Assembly: GCF_018413465.1 (NCBI RefSeq)
Contig: NZ_JAHCDK010000011.1
Coordinates: forward strand, 44,429 to 108,428
Direction: 5' to 3'
DNA from: Flavobacterium sp. CYK-55
Lineage (GTDB): Bacteria > Bacteroidota > Bacteroidia > Flavobacteriales > Flavobacteriaceae
Length of the DNA stretch: 64,000 bases
Under the pieces are notes generated by a model that did not search any database, was not told where the DNA came from, and worked only from the letters and a program-made list of their open reading frames with translations. The stretch's first letter is position 1; each line of letters starts with the position of its first letter. A program made the translations under genes and the position numbers. Positions 8,983-16,985 of this stretch are shown here, in pieces.

Positions 8983-9999
8983 ATGATAGCACCTATTGCC
9001 CGTTGGATCAAAAAGGCTAAATACCAAAAAAGGTTTTCAAGCGAATACAAGAATTTCATACAACATCAGGCTCATACGCCCAAAGGTTATGCGGCTTTCA
9101 GAAAGTTATTCGTGCTCACCCGCGGAAAAAGCAACGATGCGCTTTCGGCAGATATCAACCAAAAAATAGGCAAATATCCTGAGGTTTCGTTGGATGGAAT
9201 TTTAGCAAACTTTACGGGTGAATCGCTTCAAAAAGCGGTGGCGCAAATGCAAAAAGACGGTTTTTATATTTTTGAACAAAAGCTTGATGCAGCGGTTATT
9301 GAAGAAATTTATCGCTACGCACAACAAACACCGGCCAGTTATATTGACGTAAATCATTCCGGCCAAGCTTATACAAAAGAGCAGATTTTATTTGATCCGA
9401 AAAAACCGGTTTCACCTCGTTATCAATTCAATGACCGACAAGTTTTGGCTTGCGCGCCTTTACAAAAACTTATTTTTGACACTTCTTTACTGGCTTTTGC
9501 CCAGGAATATTTGGGATGCAAACCCATTTTAGATATTGTGGCTTTTTGGTGGAGCGCCCCTTTTGGCGGTAAAGCCAAGAATGCTGCAGCACAGATGTAT
9601 CATTTTGATTTAGACAGAATCAAGTTCATCAAATTCTTTTTTTATCTCACCGATGTCGATACGCATACCGGACCTCATTGCTATGTTAAAGGTTCGCATC
9701 AGACTTTGCCTTCAGCAATTGATCGCGACGGTCGTTTTGAAGACGAAGAAATGTCGGCGGTGTACGGAGCCGAAAATGTTTTGGAACTGGCCGGTAAAAA
9801 AGGAACCATCATGGCTGTTGATACGCGAGGATTTCACAAAGGTAAAGAACTCGAACACGGCGAGCGTTTGTTGTTTCAGATTCAATATACCAACAGCATG
9901 TTTGGGCAATCGTATGCCAAATTTGATGCGCAAAGTATTTTACCTGAATACGCGCAACAAATCCAACAATATTCTTATTCTTACCAAAATATAGCTTAG
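8983..9999 (+). CDS. Phytanoyl-CoA dioxygenase-like Fe(II)/2-oxoglutarate oxygenase
   Basis: A 338-residue protein with a double-stranded beta-helix oxygenase core. The iron-binding triad is visible as the HxD of MYHFDLDRIK (about residues 206 to 212) and a distal His in DTRGFHKGKEL, with a likely 2-oxoglutarate Arg in GERLLFQIQY. HTGPHCYVKGSHQ between them is also typical of the PhyH group. It sits 30 bases after pseI and five bases before a glycosyltransferase-like gene, so it most likely hydroxylates a sugar, lipid carrier or other glycan component, but the substrate cannot be read from the sequence. The first 80 residues are basic and have no clear domain. There is no signal peptide, so it should be cytosolic. 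Confidence 0.82.
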   Translation: MIAPIARWIKKAKYQKRFSSEYKNFIQHQAHTPKGYAAFRKLFVLTRGKSNDALSADINQKIGKYPEVSLDGILANFTGESLQKAVAQMQKDGFYIFEQKLDAAVIEEIYRYAQQTPASYIDVNHSGQAYTKEQILFDPKKPVSPRYQFNDRQVLACAPLQKLIFDTSLLAFAQEYLGCKPILDIVAFWWSAPFGGKAKNAAAQMYHFDLDRIKFIKFFFYLTDVDTHTGPHCYVKGSHQTLPSAIDRDGRFEDEEMSAVYGAENVLELAGKKGTIMAVDTRGFHKGKELEHGERLLFQIQYTNSMFGQSYAKFDAQSILPEYAQQIQQYSYSYQNIA

Positions 10000-10003
10000 T
10001 CTT

Positions 10004-11473
10004 ATGTCTATAGAAAGCATCCAAAATCAAAAAATTCTCCTTCAGACTTCGAATCACCCGACGCCACATTTGGAAACCGAACTCGAAATTATGCAGCGTT
10101 TGCTCGAGCAAGGAAACACCATTTATTGGATGATTTGTCAAGGCGATTTTCAGACATGCTTTCACAATCCGCAGCACAAAATCATGCATTGTCAGGTTTG
10201 TCATTCACGGGTAAATCAAGGCGCTCGCGTTTTAAAGCAAAGCATTGAGAACCATCAGAATTTGCATATTATTCATTATCGCGATTACCTCAAATTGGCT
10301 GATTTTAAAACGAAAGGTTATCCGGATGGTTTGTCTTTTGATTCAATTGATGCACTCAAAACGCATCAATACAAAAACTATGACAATGGTTTGGCGACGA
10401 TGTCATCACTGGTTTCTTTTACGCGTGACCATCGCCCGGATTTGCGCAAACACCAAGATTTTATTCAGCGCGGATTATTGACCGGCGCCTATTTATACGA
10501 CACTTTTGATTTGGTGACTGATCAAATCCAACCCGATTTGGTTATTTTATTCAACGGTAGATTTATTGAAAACCGTCCGTTGTTGCGTATTTGTGAACAC
10601 AAGAATATTCGCTATGCGACGCATGAACGCGGCGGAAAAATGAAAAACTTTTTGTTCCGATTCAATTCGATTCCGCATTCGTTTGAAGCCATTGCTGAAG
10701 AAATCCAAACGCTTTGGCAAAGAAACGACCCGAAACGCGATGAGATTGGCGCGCATTTTTACAACAAACGCGTCAAAAGGGTAGAAGATGCTTGGTATTC
10801 GTTTACTAAAAACCAAAAATACGGACAGCTTCCGGCGAGTTTTGAGCAGAACAAAGACAAAAAAATCATCACGATTTTTAATTCGTCTTTAGATGAATAC
10901 GAAGGTTTGTCGGGTTTTGGACCAAAGTTTTATCCAAACGACAACGACGGTATTTTGCAGTTGTGCGAAAGCCTCAAAGCGCATCCGAACATCAAAGTGT
11001 ATATGCGTGTTCACCCGAACCTCAAAGGCATTGACAATACACAAAACCGTTTTATTAATAACCAACTCAAGAATTCAAATCTAGAGATTATTCCGCCCGA
11101 AGATACCGTTGACAGTTATGAACTCGTAAACAAAAGCGATATTATTATTGTCTTTACATCAACGGTGGGTATTGAGGCAGCTTTTGCCGGTAAAAAAGTG
11201 GTTTTGCTTGGGCGGGCGGCTTATGAGAGCCTTGATTGCGCGGTGATTCCGAAAAGTCATGAAGAACTGATGACAATTTTGACCGATGATGACTATGTTT
11301 TTCCGACCATCAATCCTGAAAATCCTATTAAGTTTGGTTATTGGTTTGAGAGTTATGGTATTGATTATAAGCATTATCAACCGCAAGGCATCAGCAAAGG
11401 TTTGTTCAACGGAAAACGCATCAAAGCCAATTTTATCTTGCGCAGAATCAAGCGTTTGGCCAAATGGTTTTAA
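10004..11473 (+). CDS. Putative GT-B glycosyltransferase, capsule-biosynthesis-like
   Basis: A 489-residue cytosolic protein resembling capsular polysaccharide biosynthesis proteins (KpsS/LipB-like). The C-terminal half carries MRVHPNLKG and, further on, DIIIVFTSTVGIEAAFAGKKVVLLG, the nucleotide-sugar-binding half of a GT-B fold. The N-terminal half has a short Cys motif, MHCQVCHSR (about residues 64 to 72), seen in many Bacteroidota relatives. A central RYATHERGGKMKNF may belong to the acceptor site. Because it follows pseF and pseI in the same operon, it is a candidate for transferring the CMP-activated nonulosonate; that is inference from context. I considered whether it could be PseG and rejected it on length and on its similarity to capsule proteins. 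Confidence 0.65.
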   Translation: MSIESIQNQKILLQTSNHPTPHLETELEIMQRLLEQGNTIYWMICQGDFQTCFHNPQHKIMHCQVCHSRVNQGARVLKQSIENHQNLHIIHYRDYLKLADFKTKGYPDGLSFDSIDALKTHQYKNYDNGLATMSSLVSFTRDHRPDLRKHQDFIQRGLLTGAYLYDTFDLVTDQIQPDLVILFNGRFIENRPLLRICEHKNIRYATHERGGKMKNFLFRFNSIPHSFEAIAEEIQTLWQRNDPKRDEIGAHFYNKRVKRVEDAWYSFTKNQKYGQLPASFEQNKDKKIITIFNSSLDEYEGLSGFGPKFYPNDNDGILQLCESLKAHPNIKVYMRVHPNLKGIDNTQNRFINNQLKNSNLEIIPPEDTVDSYELVNKSDIIIVFTSTVGIEAAFAGKKVVLLGRAAYESLDCAVIPKSHEELMTILTDDDYVFPTINPENPIKFGYWFESYGIDYKHYQPQGISKGLFNGKRIKANFILRRIKRLAKWF

Positions 11474-11503
11474 TCGTTCATTTTAATTTCTAAGTCTTTT
11501 ATT

Positions 11504-12367
11504 ATGAAGAAAATACACGTCGGTTTTTTGTTGTCTTATGATTATGAATTGCTCAAAAAATCATTGCCAACGGTTTATCAAGATGCCGATCGAATTTTCT
11601 TGGCCCGAGATAAAGAACTCAGAACCTGGAAAGGTCAAACCTTTACAATTGATTCGGCTTTTTACGATTGGCTCAAAGCTTTTGATGTTGATGATAAAAT
11701 TGAGATTTACGAAGATGATTTTTATGTTCCGGAGTTGTCCACCATGGAGAATGACACCCGCGAGCGAACAATGCTTTCACAAAAAATGGGCATTGGCAAT
11801 TGGCTGATTCAAGTTGATTCTGATGAGTATTTTATCGACTTTAAAAAATTTGTGGCCGACCTCAGAAAATACGATCATTATCTGGACAACCCTGAGAAAA
11901 ATAAGATTCAGATTTTTGCTTTTTGGCTCATTATTTACAAATACACCCAAAACGGAATTCTGTATGTTGATCAGCCGCAAAAGGCCGTTTTTGCTACTAA
12001 TTACCCAAATTATACCCAAGCGCGCAGAACCAGTGAACGCGTTATTTATGTAGATAGCTTGGTTTTGCATGAATCTGTGGCGAGGTCGGAATCAGAATTG
12101 AGATTCAAAATTGAGAATTGGTCGCACAATGTTGATGTGAATCCGGACTTTTTAGATAAATGGATCCAAGTTGACGAAACCAATTATGAGCAAATGACCG
12201 ATTATTATTATATTGAACCGGAACGTTGGAAGAAACTCAGTTATTTTCCGACCCATGATATTGCCGAAATCAAGAATTTTATGGCCGGCTCTGCGAATTT
12301 AAAAATCACCAAAACTTTTATTGCACTCAAGAATTTTGGACAATGGTTTAAATTTTTGTTCAAATAA
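11504..12367 (+). CDS. Putative GT-A glycosyltransferase
   Basis: A 287-residue protein with features of a small GT-A-fold glycosyltransferase. A Rossmann-like N-terminus (MKKIHVGFLLSYDYELLKKSLPTVYQDADRIFLARD) is followed by IGNWLIQVDSDEYF near residue 100, whose DSD is a candidate DxD metal and nucleotide-sugar site. Conserved Glu, Arg and Thr residues precede it in MENDTRERTML. No membrane segment or signal peptide is seen. It is the last gene of the pse operon and ends base to base with the convergent sulfatase gene (12367/12368). Donor and acceptor are unknown; it probably extends the glycan that receives pseudaminic acid. Confidence 0.7.
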   Translation: MKKIHVGFLLSYDYELLKKSLPTVYQDADRIFLARDKELRTWKGQTFTIDSAFYDWLKAFDVDDKIEIYEDDFYVPELSTMENDTRERTMLSQKMGIGNWLIQVDSDEYFIDFKKFVADLRKYDHYLDNPEKNKIQIFAFWLIIYKYTQNGILYVDQPQKAVFATNYPNYTQARRTSERVIYVDSLVLHESVARSESELRFKIENWSHNVDVNPDFLDKWIQVDETNYEQMTDYYYIEPERWKKLSYFPTHDIAEIKNFMAGSANLKITKTFIALKNFGQWFKFLFK

Positions 12368-14218
12368 TTACTTCTTCTTAAAAAATCGATTGAGGTTTTT
12401 CATTTCTTGGGTCACCAGTTCGTAATCGATTTGCTCATCGGTTAAAGGTTGAAGCTTTTTATCGGTCACATCAAACAACCCCGACGGATAAATATTGGTA
12501 ATCTGATTGGGCTGAATGACTGCAAATCTTTGGTTGTAACCACAGATAAAGCTTTTTCTGACTTTTGGTTGATACATGTCACAGCCAAAACTATACGCTG
12601 AAATCGGATTTTTGACGCCTAAATAATGTTGCATGATGGTAGGTGCTAAATCGTAATGCAACGTTTGCGCGGTTTGCTTTTGAGGTGCTTTGGAAGCATC
12701 AAAAATCATCATTGGCGTTCTGATTTGGTAATCGGTAAAGTTACCGCCGTGTTGCCAATATCCTTTGTGGTTGTCGTTAAATTCTTGCCCATGATCTGAG
12801 GTAATAACGACTATCGTATTGTTCAATTGACCGCTTTGTTCGAGCTGTTGCAGCACTTGACCAATCAAACTGTCAATATAATGCAGCGAGTTTTTGTAGC
12901 GATTGATCAGCTGGGTCGGATTGTAATCATCATCCAATTCGAGATAATTGACCTCGGTAAGCGATGGTTTAAAAACGATGGGATAATCTTTCGGATAATC
13001 AAATCCGTGGGCTGAGTCATAAAACAAAAAGCCAAAAAACGGTTCTTTCTTTTGGGTGAATTGGGTAAAATGTTGCAGCCATAAATCATTGATTTCTCGG
13101 TCGCGATCAGCCGGACGTTCAGCTTTTGAAGCCAAGCGCAGATTCGGAATATGTGATAACACATTGCGGTTAAACGGAGGATTCTCCACATTTGAACTGC
13201 TCAAAATATCGAGCTGATATTTTTGTTTCTGCAATTCGGACATCATCACCGGTTGAATTTCTTGCCCGGTAAAGGTGTCAAAATAGGTGGCCGGAATTCC
13301 GTAGAACAAGGAGAAAATTCCGCCTGTGGTCATATTTGATCCGCTAAAATGGTTTTCAAAAACCTGACAGCGTTTTGAGAAAGCATAAATATTTGGGGTA
13401 ATTTGCTCGTTCATCATACCGTTGCGCCAAGTATCAATCACCAAATACAAGATGTTTTTTTTAGGTTGCACACTATCAGAAATAATAGGTTGAAGCGGAT
13501 ATTGCACATTTTGTGAAGCCTGTTGTTGGGCCATTTGCTCATTGCGTTTGGCTTTTTCTAAATCAACCAAACCAAGTTTCATGAGCAAGCTATCGGCTGT
13601 AAGCGGATAAAAAACCGGAAAAGCATTTTTGATTTGGGTCACCGGTCTGAAGTAATTGGCATCTGACCATGCATAAACAAAATGCGAAGTCAGCAGTGCT
13701 AAAAACCAAATCAGTAAAGTAGATTTGATGCGTAGCGAAATGTTTTTAAGGATGATTTTTTGCGCCAAAAGATAAAACAAGACTTGTAAGCCCACGAGCA
13801 AAAGCACAAATAAAATGACCAATAGTAAATTTAAAGTTGAGAATTGAAAAATATCTGAAGCGCGTTTGCCAAAAACCAATTTGAGTACAATGGGTGATAA
13901 GTGATAGCGAAATTGCTCAAATATTACCGCATCGAGTTTGATAATTACCAACAGTAAAGTCGATAAAATGATGTGAAAAACTTGGGTAATTTTTTCGGAT
14001 TTTGTGATTTTAAAAAGTAATAAGCTCACCAAAAGCGGAAGGCTTCCGATCAAAAAGAAATGACTCATCGTGGTTAGACCTAAATATATTTTGAGCCCAA
14101 AGCCTTCGATATTTTCAAGAAAATGAATGTATTTAAACGATATTAAAAAAACAACAACCAAATTCATCAGAAACACCAAGTAGAGTTTTCTTTGAAATAA
14201 GGACGCTTTATCTTGCAT
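12368..14218 (-). CDS. YejM/PbgA-like membrane protein with sulfatase-fold domain
   Basis: The 616 residues begin with about five membrane segments (residues 12 to 190), with features such as EQFRYHLSPIVLKLVFG, reminiscent of the DUF3413 membrane domain of YejM/PbgA. A sulfatase-like domain follows from about residue 250. Its metal-site motifs are NILYLVIDTWRNGMM, then FSGSNMTTGGIFSLFYGIP with a candidate nucleophile Thr, and ITSDHGQEFNDN near residue 480, with HGG after it. In Proteobacteria YejM acts in the control of LPS synthesis rather than as a normal sulfatase. A phosphoethanolamine-transferase-like role on lipid A or core is an alternative. The gene is divergent from the Kdo-kinase-like gene and abuts the pse operon. 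Confidence 0.8.
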   Translation of the reverse strand: MQDKASLFQRKLYLVFLMNLVVVFLISFKYIHFLENIEGFGLKIYLGLTTMSHFFLIGSLPLLVSLLLFKITKSEKITQVFHIILSTLLLVIIKLDAVIFEQFRYHLSPIVLKLVFGKRASDIFQFSTLNLLLVILFVLLLVGLQVLFYLLAQKIILKNISLRIKSTLLIWFLALLTSHFVYAWSDANYFRPVTQIKNAFPVFYPLTADSLLMKLGLVDLEKAKRNEQMAQQQASQNVQYPLQPIISDSVQPKKNILYLVIDTWRNGMMNEQITPNIYAFSKRCQVFENHFSGSNMTTGGIFSLFYGIPATYFDTFTGQEIQPVMMSELQKQKYQLDILSSSNVENPPFNRNVLSHIPNLRLASKAERPADRDREINDLWLQHFTQFTQKKEPFFGFLFYDSAHGFDYPKDYPIVFKPSLTEVNYLELDDDYNPTQLINRYKNSLHYIDSLIGQVLQQLEQSGQLNNTIVVITSDHGQEFNDNHKGYWQHGGNFTDYQIRTPMMIFDASKAPQKQTAQTLHYDLAPTIMQHYLGVKNPISAYSFGCDMYQPKVRKSFICGYNQRFAVIQPNQITNIYPSGLFDVTDKKLQPLTDEQIDYELVTQEMKNLNRFFKKK

Positions 14219-14332
14219 AACCCAGATGAGATAATAAACAATAAATGAATAACTTAGGCTTTTTAAGATGTTAATTTTAAAGCCTTGGGCGGTAAAAATA
14301 GCTATTAAATTGCAAAAATATAATGCATTAGC

Positions 14333-14340
14333 TACTTTTG
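14333..14340 (+). promoter_or_regulatory. -7 element (TACTTTTG) of the Kdo-kinase-like gene
   Basis: TACTTTTG is a perfect TAnnTTTG match 19 bases before the ATG at 14360. An ATTG at 14309-14312 is spaced 20 bases from it and could be the -33 element (consensus TTTG). The 141-base gap also must hold the promoter of the divergent sulfatase gene. Confidence 0.6.
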
Positions 14341-14359
14341 TTCATATATAAAGATTTGA

Positions 14360-15124
14360 ATGCGTTTAATTGTCAATCCTCGTTTTGAAAACCAAAAACC
14401 CGAAATAAAAGGGTTTATTGAAAATTTTGACCATACGGGGAAAATGTTCGTTGATGGGCAGCGCAATAAAATCAAATTGTTTGAACTTGGTGATACTACA
14501 CTCAACATCAAATCTTTTAAAATTCCGAATCTTATTAATCGTGTAGCTTATAAGTTTTTTCGAAAATCAAAAGCGCGTCGATCGTATGAATTTGCCATGC
14601 GCTTGCTTGAAAATGGCATCGGAACACCACAGCCAATTGCCTACAGCGAAAGCGCTTCGTGGTGGAGCATGGGCCGCAGCTTTTATGTGAGTGAACAACT
14701 CTCGGTTGATTTGACTTATCGCGAACTCGTTGAGATTCCCGATTATCCCGATGCAGAAAATATCTTGCGTCAGTTTGTTCGTTTTAGCTTTTCATTGCAC
14801 GAAAAAGGCATTGAGTTTTTAGATCATTCGCCTGGGAATACCTTGATTAAAAAGCGCGAGAACGGTTTGTATGATTTTTATTTGGTTGATTTGAACCGAA
14901 TGAATTTTCACGATTCGCTTGATTTTGAAACGCGCATGAAAAACCTTTCGCATTTGACTCCGCAGAAAAAGATGGTTGATTTGATGAGTAATGAATACGC
15001 TCGTTTATACACTCAAAAATCCGAAGCTGAAATTGCCCAGCGCATGTGGTTTTACACTGATGATTTTCAGCGAAAATTTCATCAAAAAAGGCGATTGAAA
15101 AAGAAACTCAAATTCTGGAAATAA
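14360..15124 (+). CDS. Kdo kinase-like (KdkA/WaaP-type) LPS kinase
   Basis: A 254-residue small eukaryotic-like kinase of the lipopolysaccharide kinase group. Conserved parts are a Lys in LNIKSFKIPN (candidate ATP Lys), the catalytic loop GIEFLDHSPGNTLIK (HxxxN pattern with Asp, near residue 155) and the metal-binding DLNRM near residue 175. The basic C-terminus (HQKRRLKKKLKFWK) suggests contact with the inner membrane face. KdkA phosphorylates Kdo of the LPS inner core, and many Bacteroidota use a single phosphorylated Kdo. The divergent and convergent neighbours, a YejM-like protein and a GT9-GT2 fusion, support an LPS-core role. The C-terminus is convergent with the GT9-GT2 gene. Confidence 0.8.
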   Translation: MRLIVNPRFENQKPEIKGFIENFDHTGKMFVDGQRNKIKLFELGDTTLNIKSFKIPNLINRVAYKFFRKSKARRSYEFAMRLLENGIGTPQPIAYSESASWWSMGRSFYVSEQLSVDLTYRELVEIPDYPDAENILRQFVRFSFSLHEKGIEFLDHSPGNTLIKKRENGLYDFYLVDLNRMNFHDSLDFETRMKNLSHLTPQKKMVDLMSNEYARLYTQKSEAEIAQRMWFYTDDFQRKFHQKRRLKKKLKFWK

Positions 15125-15125
15125 T

Positions 15126-16985
15126 CTATTTTTTTGACCTCATTTTTTTAAGTTCACGATATCTGACAGCCACACTCAGTGCGTTGAGATAACAAATAAT
15201 GATTCCCTTTTGGCCATCTAAAAAGCCCAATCGAACCAAATATTGATATAGGAATTTGTACGCCGGATGCAGATAAAAATGAAAGAAGTTGGGCTGGACA
15301 CCTTTGGCCATTTCTTCTTTGGCTTTGAGCTTTCCGTAGTTGACCATTTTGTCTTTATATGACTCGTAATCAGTATAAGAATAATGGATGAGTTTATGTT
15401 TGAGTTTGCCAATACTGCCTACTACTTTAAGCTTTTCATGCACCAAACGCTCGGTTACATAGCGCGCTTTATCTTTTTGAAACAATCGGAATATCTTGTC
15501 GGTTTGCCATCCGCTAAAATGTAAATGCTCATCTTTAAAATAAAAGATTCTATAAAACAAATAAGCACTGCATGCATCAGGTTTCTGTACTGTTTCAATT
15601 ACTTCTTCTCGCAATTTATCAGTAAAACGCTCATCAGCATCAATAAATAAGATCCACGGATTTTGGGCACATTCAATCGCAAAATTTCGTTGTGAACTAT
15701 AATCGACAAACTTATTTTGAATGAGTTTTGCTTTCGGAAATTCTTGTACCAATGCAACGGTTTTGTCGGTACTAAATGAATCGATGACAATGATTTCGTC
15801 GGCAAAATCAATATCTTCTAAAACCGCTTTGATGTGTTTTTCCTCATTAAAAGTGATGATCAGCGCGCTCAAAGGCAATTTAATTGGTGTAATGGTCAAG
15901 GCATTTTCAGCAGCTTGAGCCACTAAATTATCTTTTAGAAAGCCATCAAATTGACCCAAAAACAATTCGGGCTTGAATTGCTGATAAAGTTCAGGCGTAT
16001 TGGTTTTGAGTTCTTTTTCAGAATATTGACGAATGAGATCGGGTTTAAAATCATTCAAATGAACGGATATTTGTCGGGAGCCGTCTTCAAAAGTGGCCCA
16101 GATTTTCTTTTCAATCCAGGGCGAGAAAATAATGAATGAAGATTTTCCGAGTGATTTGGCTATATTGATCGCGCCACCATCGTTGCCCACAATTAAATTG
16201 CATTGGTTCATGAGCGCAATAAAACTGCGTAAATCAGGACCTAATAAATCAAAATAAATCTTGGATTTTGTTTGCTCAGAGCACAAATCATAGACTTTTT
16301 TGGCTTGATCTATCTGCTTCGGAAAGTAGTTAAAAAGCAAATTCACCTCAAATTGCTCCCCGATATAGTTGACGATTTGCGCCATGTATTCTAATGGATA
16401 TGTTTTTGAGGGCTCGCTTCCAATAAGGCTAATCATGACGGTTTTTCGGTGGGCGTTGACACCGTGCTCAGCCATTAATTTCTGGGCTAGCTTGTTTTCG
16501 TCTTCGGTGACAAACAACTTCGGAAGCGGATCTATTTCTATATCTAAATCAAGCGGTTTAAGCAATGACAATCGGCGTTCAATGGCCAAACCTAAATTGG
16601 TTTTTGGATAAGCCGTAAAAGGTAAATTATCGGTGTATAAAAAACTTCTTCCGGGTTTTTTATAGGATATTTTTCGTTTGGCACCGCTCAAAAACACAAA
16701 CAACCAACTCTCAAGTTTTGAATAGGCATCAATCACCAAATCATATTGTTCTCTGCGAATTTGCCAAGCTAGTTTGAGAAAAGCTAAGTTGTTTTTTCGG
16801 TGCTTCTTTTTAAAGAGAATAATACGGTCAATGTTTGGATTTCCTTCTAAAACAGGCGTGGTTGATTCATACACCAAATAATCAATGCGCGCCTGAGGAT
16901 AAGCTTTTTTGAGATTGTTACAGATAATGCTACTCACGAGCACATCGCCAATCATTTTTTGTTGTATGACCAGTATTTTTTTCAA
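15126..16985 (-). CDS. Fused heptosyltransferase-like (GT9) and GT2 glycosyltransferase
   Basis: A 619-residue two-domain protein. The first 350 residues or so are a GT9 domain: ILVIQQKMIGDVLVSSIICNNLKKAYP at the start, and VMISLIGSEPSKTYPLEYMA and LIVGNDGGAINIAKSLG in the nucleotide-sugar half. From about residue 377 a GT2 domain begins (LSALIITFNEEKHIKAVLEDI, EIIVIDSFSTDKT), with the DxD-type metal site in ILFIDADERF near residue 450. This part resembles the WaaE/KdtX group of LPS-core glycosyltransferases. The fusion suggests two successive sugar additions to the same acceptor. The gene overlaps the preceding sulfatase gene by four bases (start at 16985, upstream stop at 16982). The first domain's donor may be a heptose, but GT9 members use other sugars too. 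Confidence 0.85.
   Translation of the reverse strand: MKKILVIQQKMIGDVLVSSIICNNLKKAYPQARIDYLVYESTTPVLEGNPNIDRIILFKKKHRKNNLAFLKLAWQIRREQYDLVIDAYSKLESWLFVFLSGAKRKISYKKPGRSFLYTDNLPFTAYPKTNLGLAIERRLSLLKPLDLDIEIDPLPKLFVTEDENKLAQKLMAEHGVNAHRKTVMISLIGSEPSKTYPLEYMAQIVNYIGEQFEVNLLFNYFPKQIDQAKKVYDLCSEQTKSKIYFDLLGPDLRSFIALMNQCNLIVGNDGGAINIAKSLGKSSFIIFSPWIEKKIWATFEDGSRQISVHLNDFKPDLIRQYSEKELKTNTPELYQQFKPELFLGQFDGFLKDNLVAQAAENALTITPIKLPLSALIITFNEEKHIKAVLEDIDFADEIIVIDSFSTDKTVALVQEFPKAKLIQNKFVDYSSQRNFAIECAQNPWILFIDADERFTDKLREEVIETVQKPDACSAYLFYRIFYFKDEHLHFSGWQTDKIFRLFQKDKARYVTERLVHEKLKVVGSIGKLKHKLIHYSYTDYESYKDKMVNYGKLKAKEEMAKGVQPNFFHFYLHPAYKFLYQYLVRLGFLDGQKGIIICYLNALSVAVRYRELKKMRSKK

Noticed and set aside
10004..11473. 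Reading the 489-residue protein as the missing PseG
   Set aside because: It is much longer than PseG (about 280 to 360 residues) and its motifs fit capsule biosynthesis GT-B proteins better. The possibility is not fully closed without a profile search.
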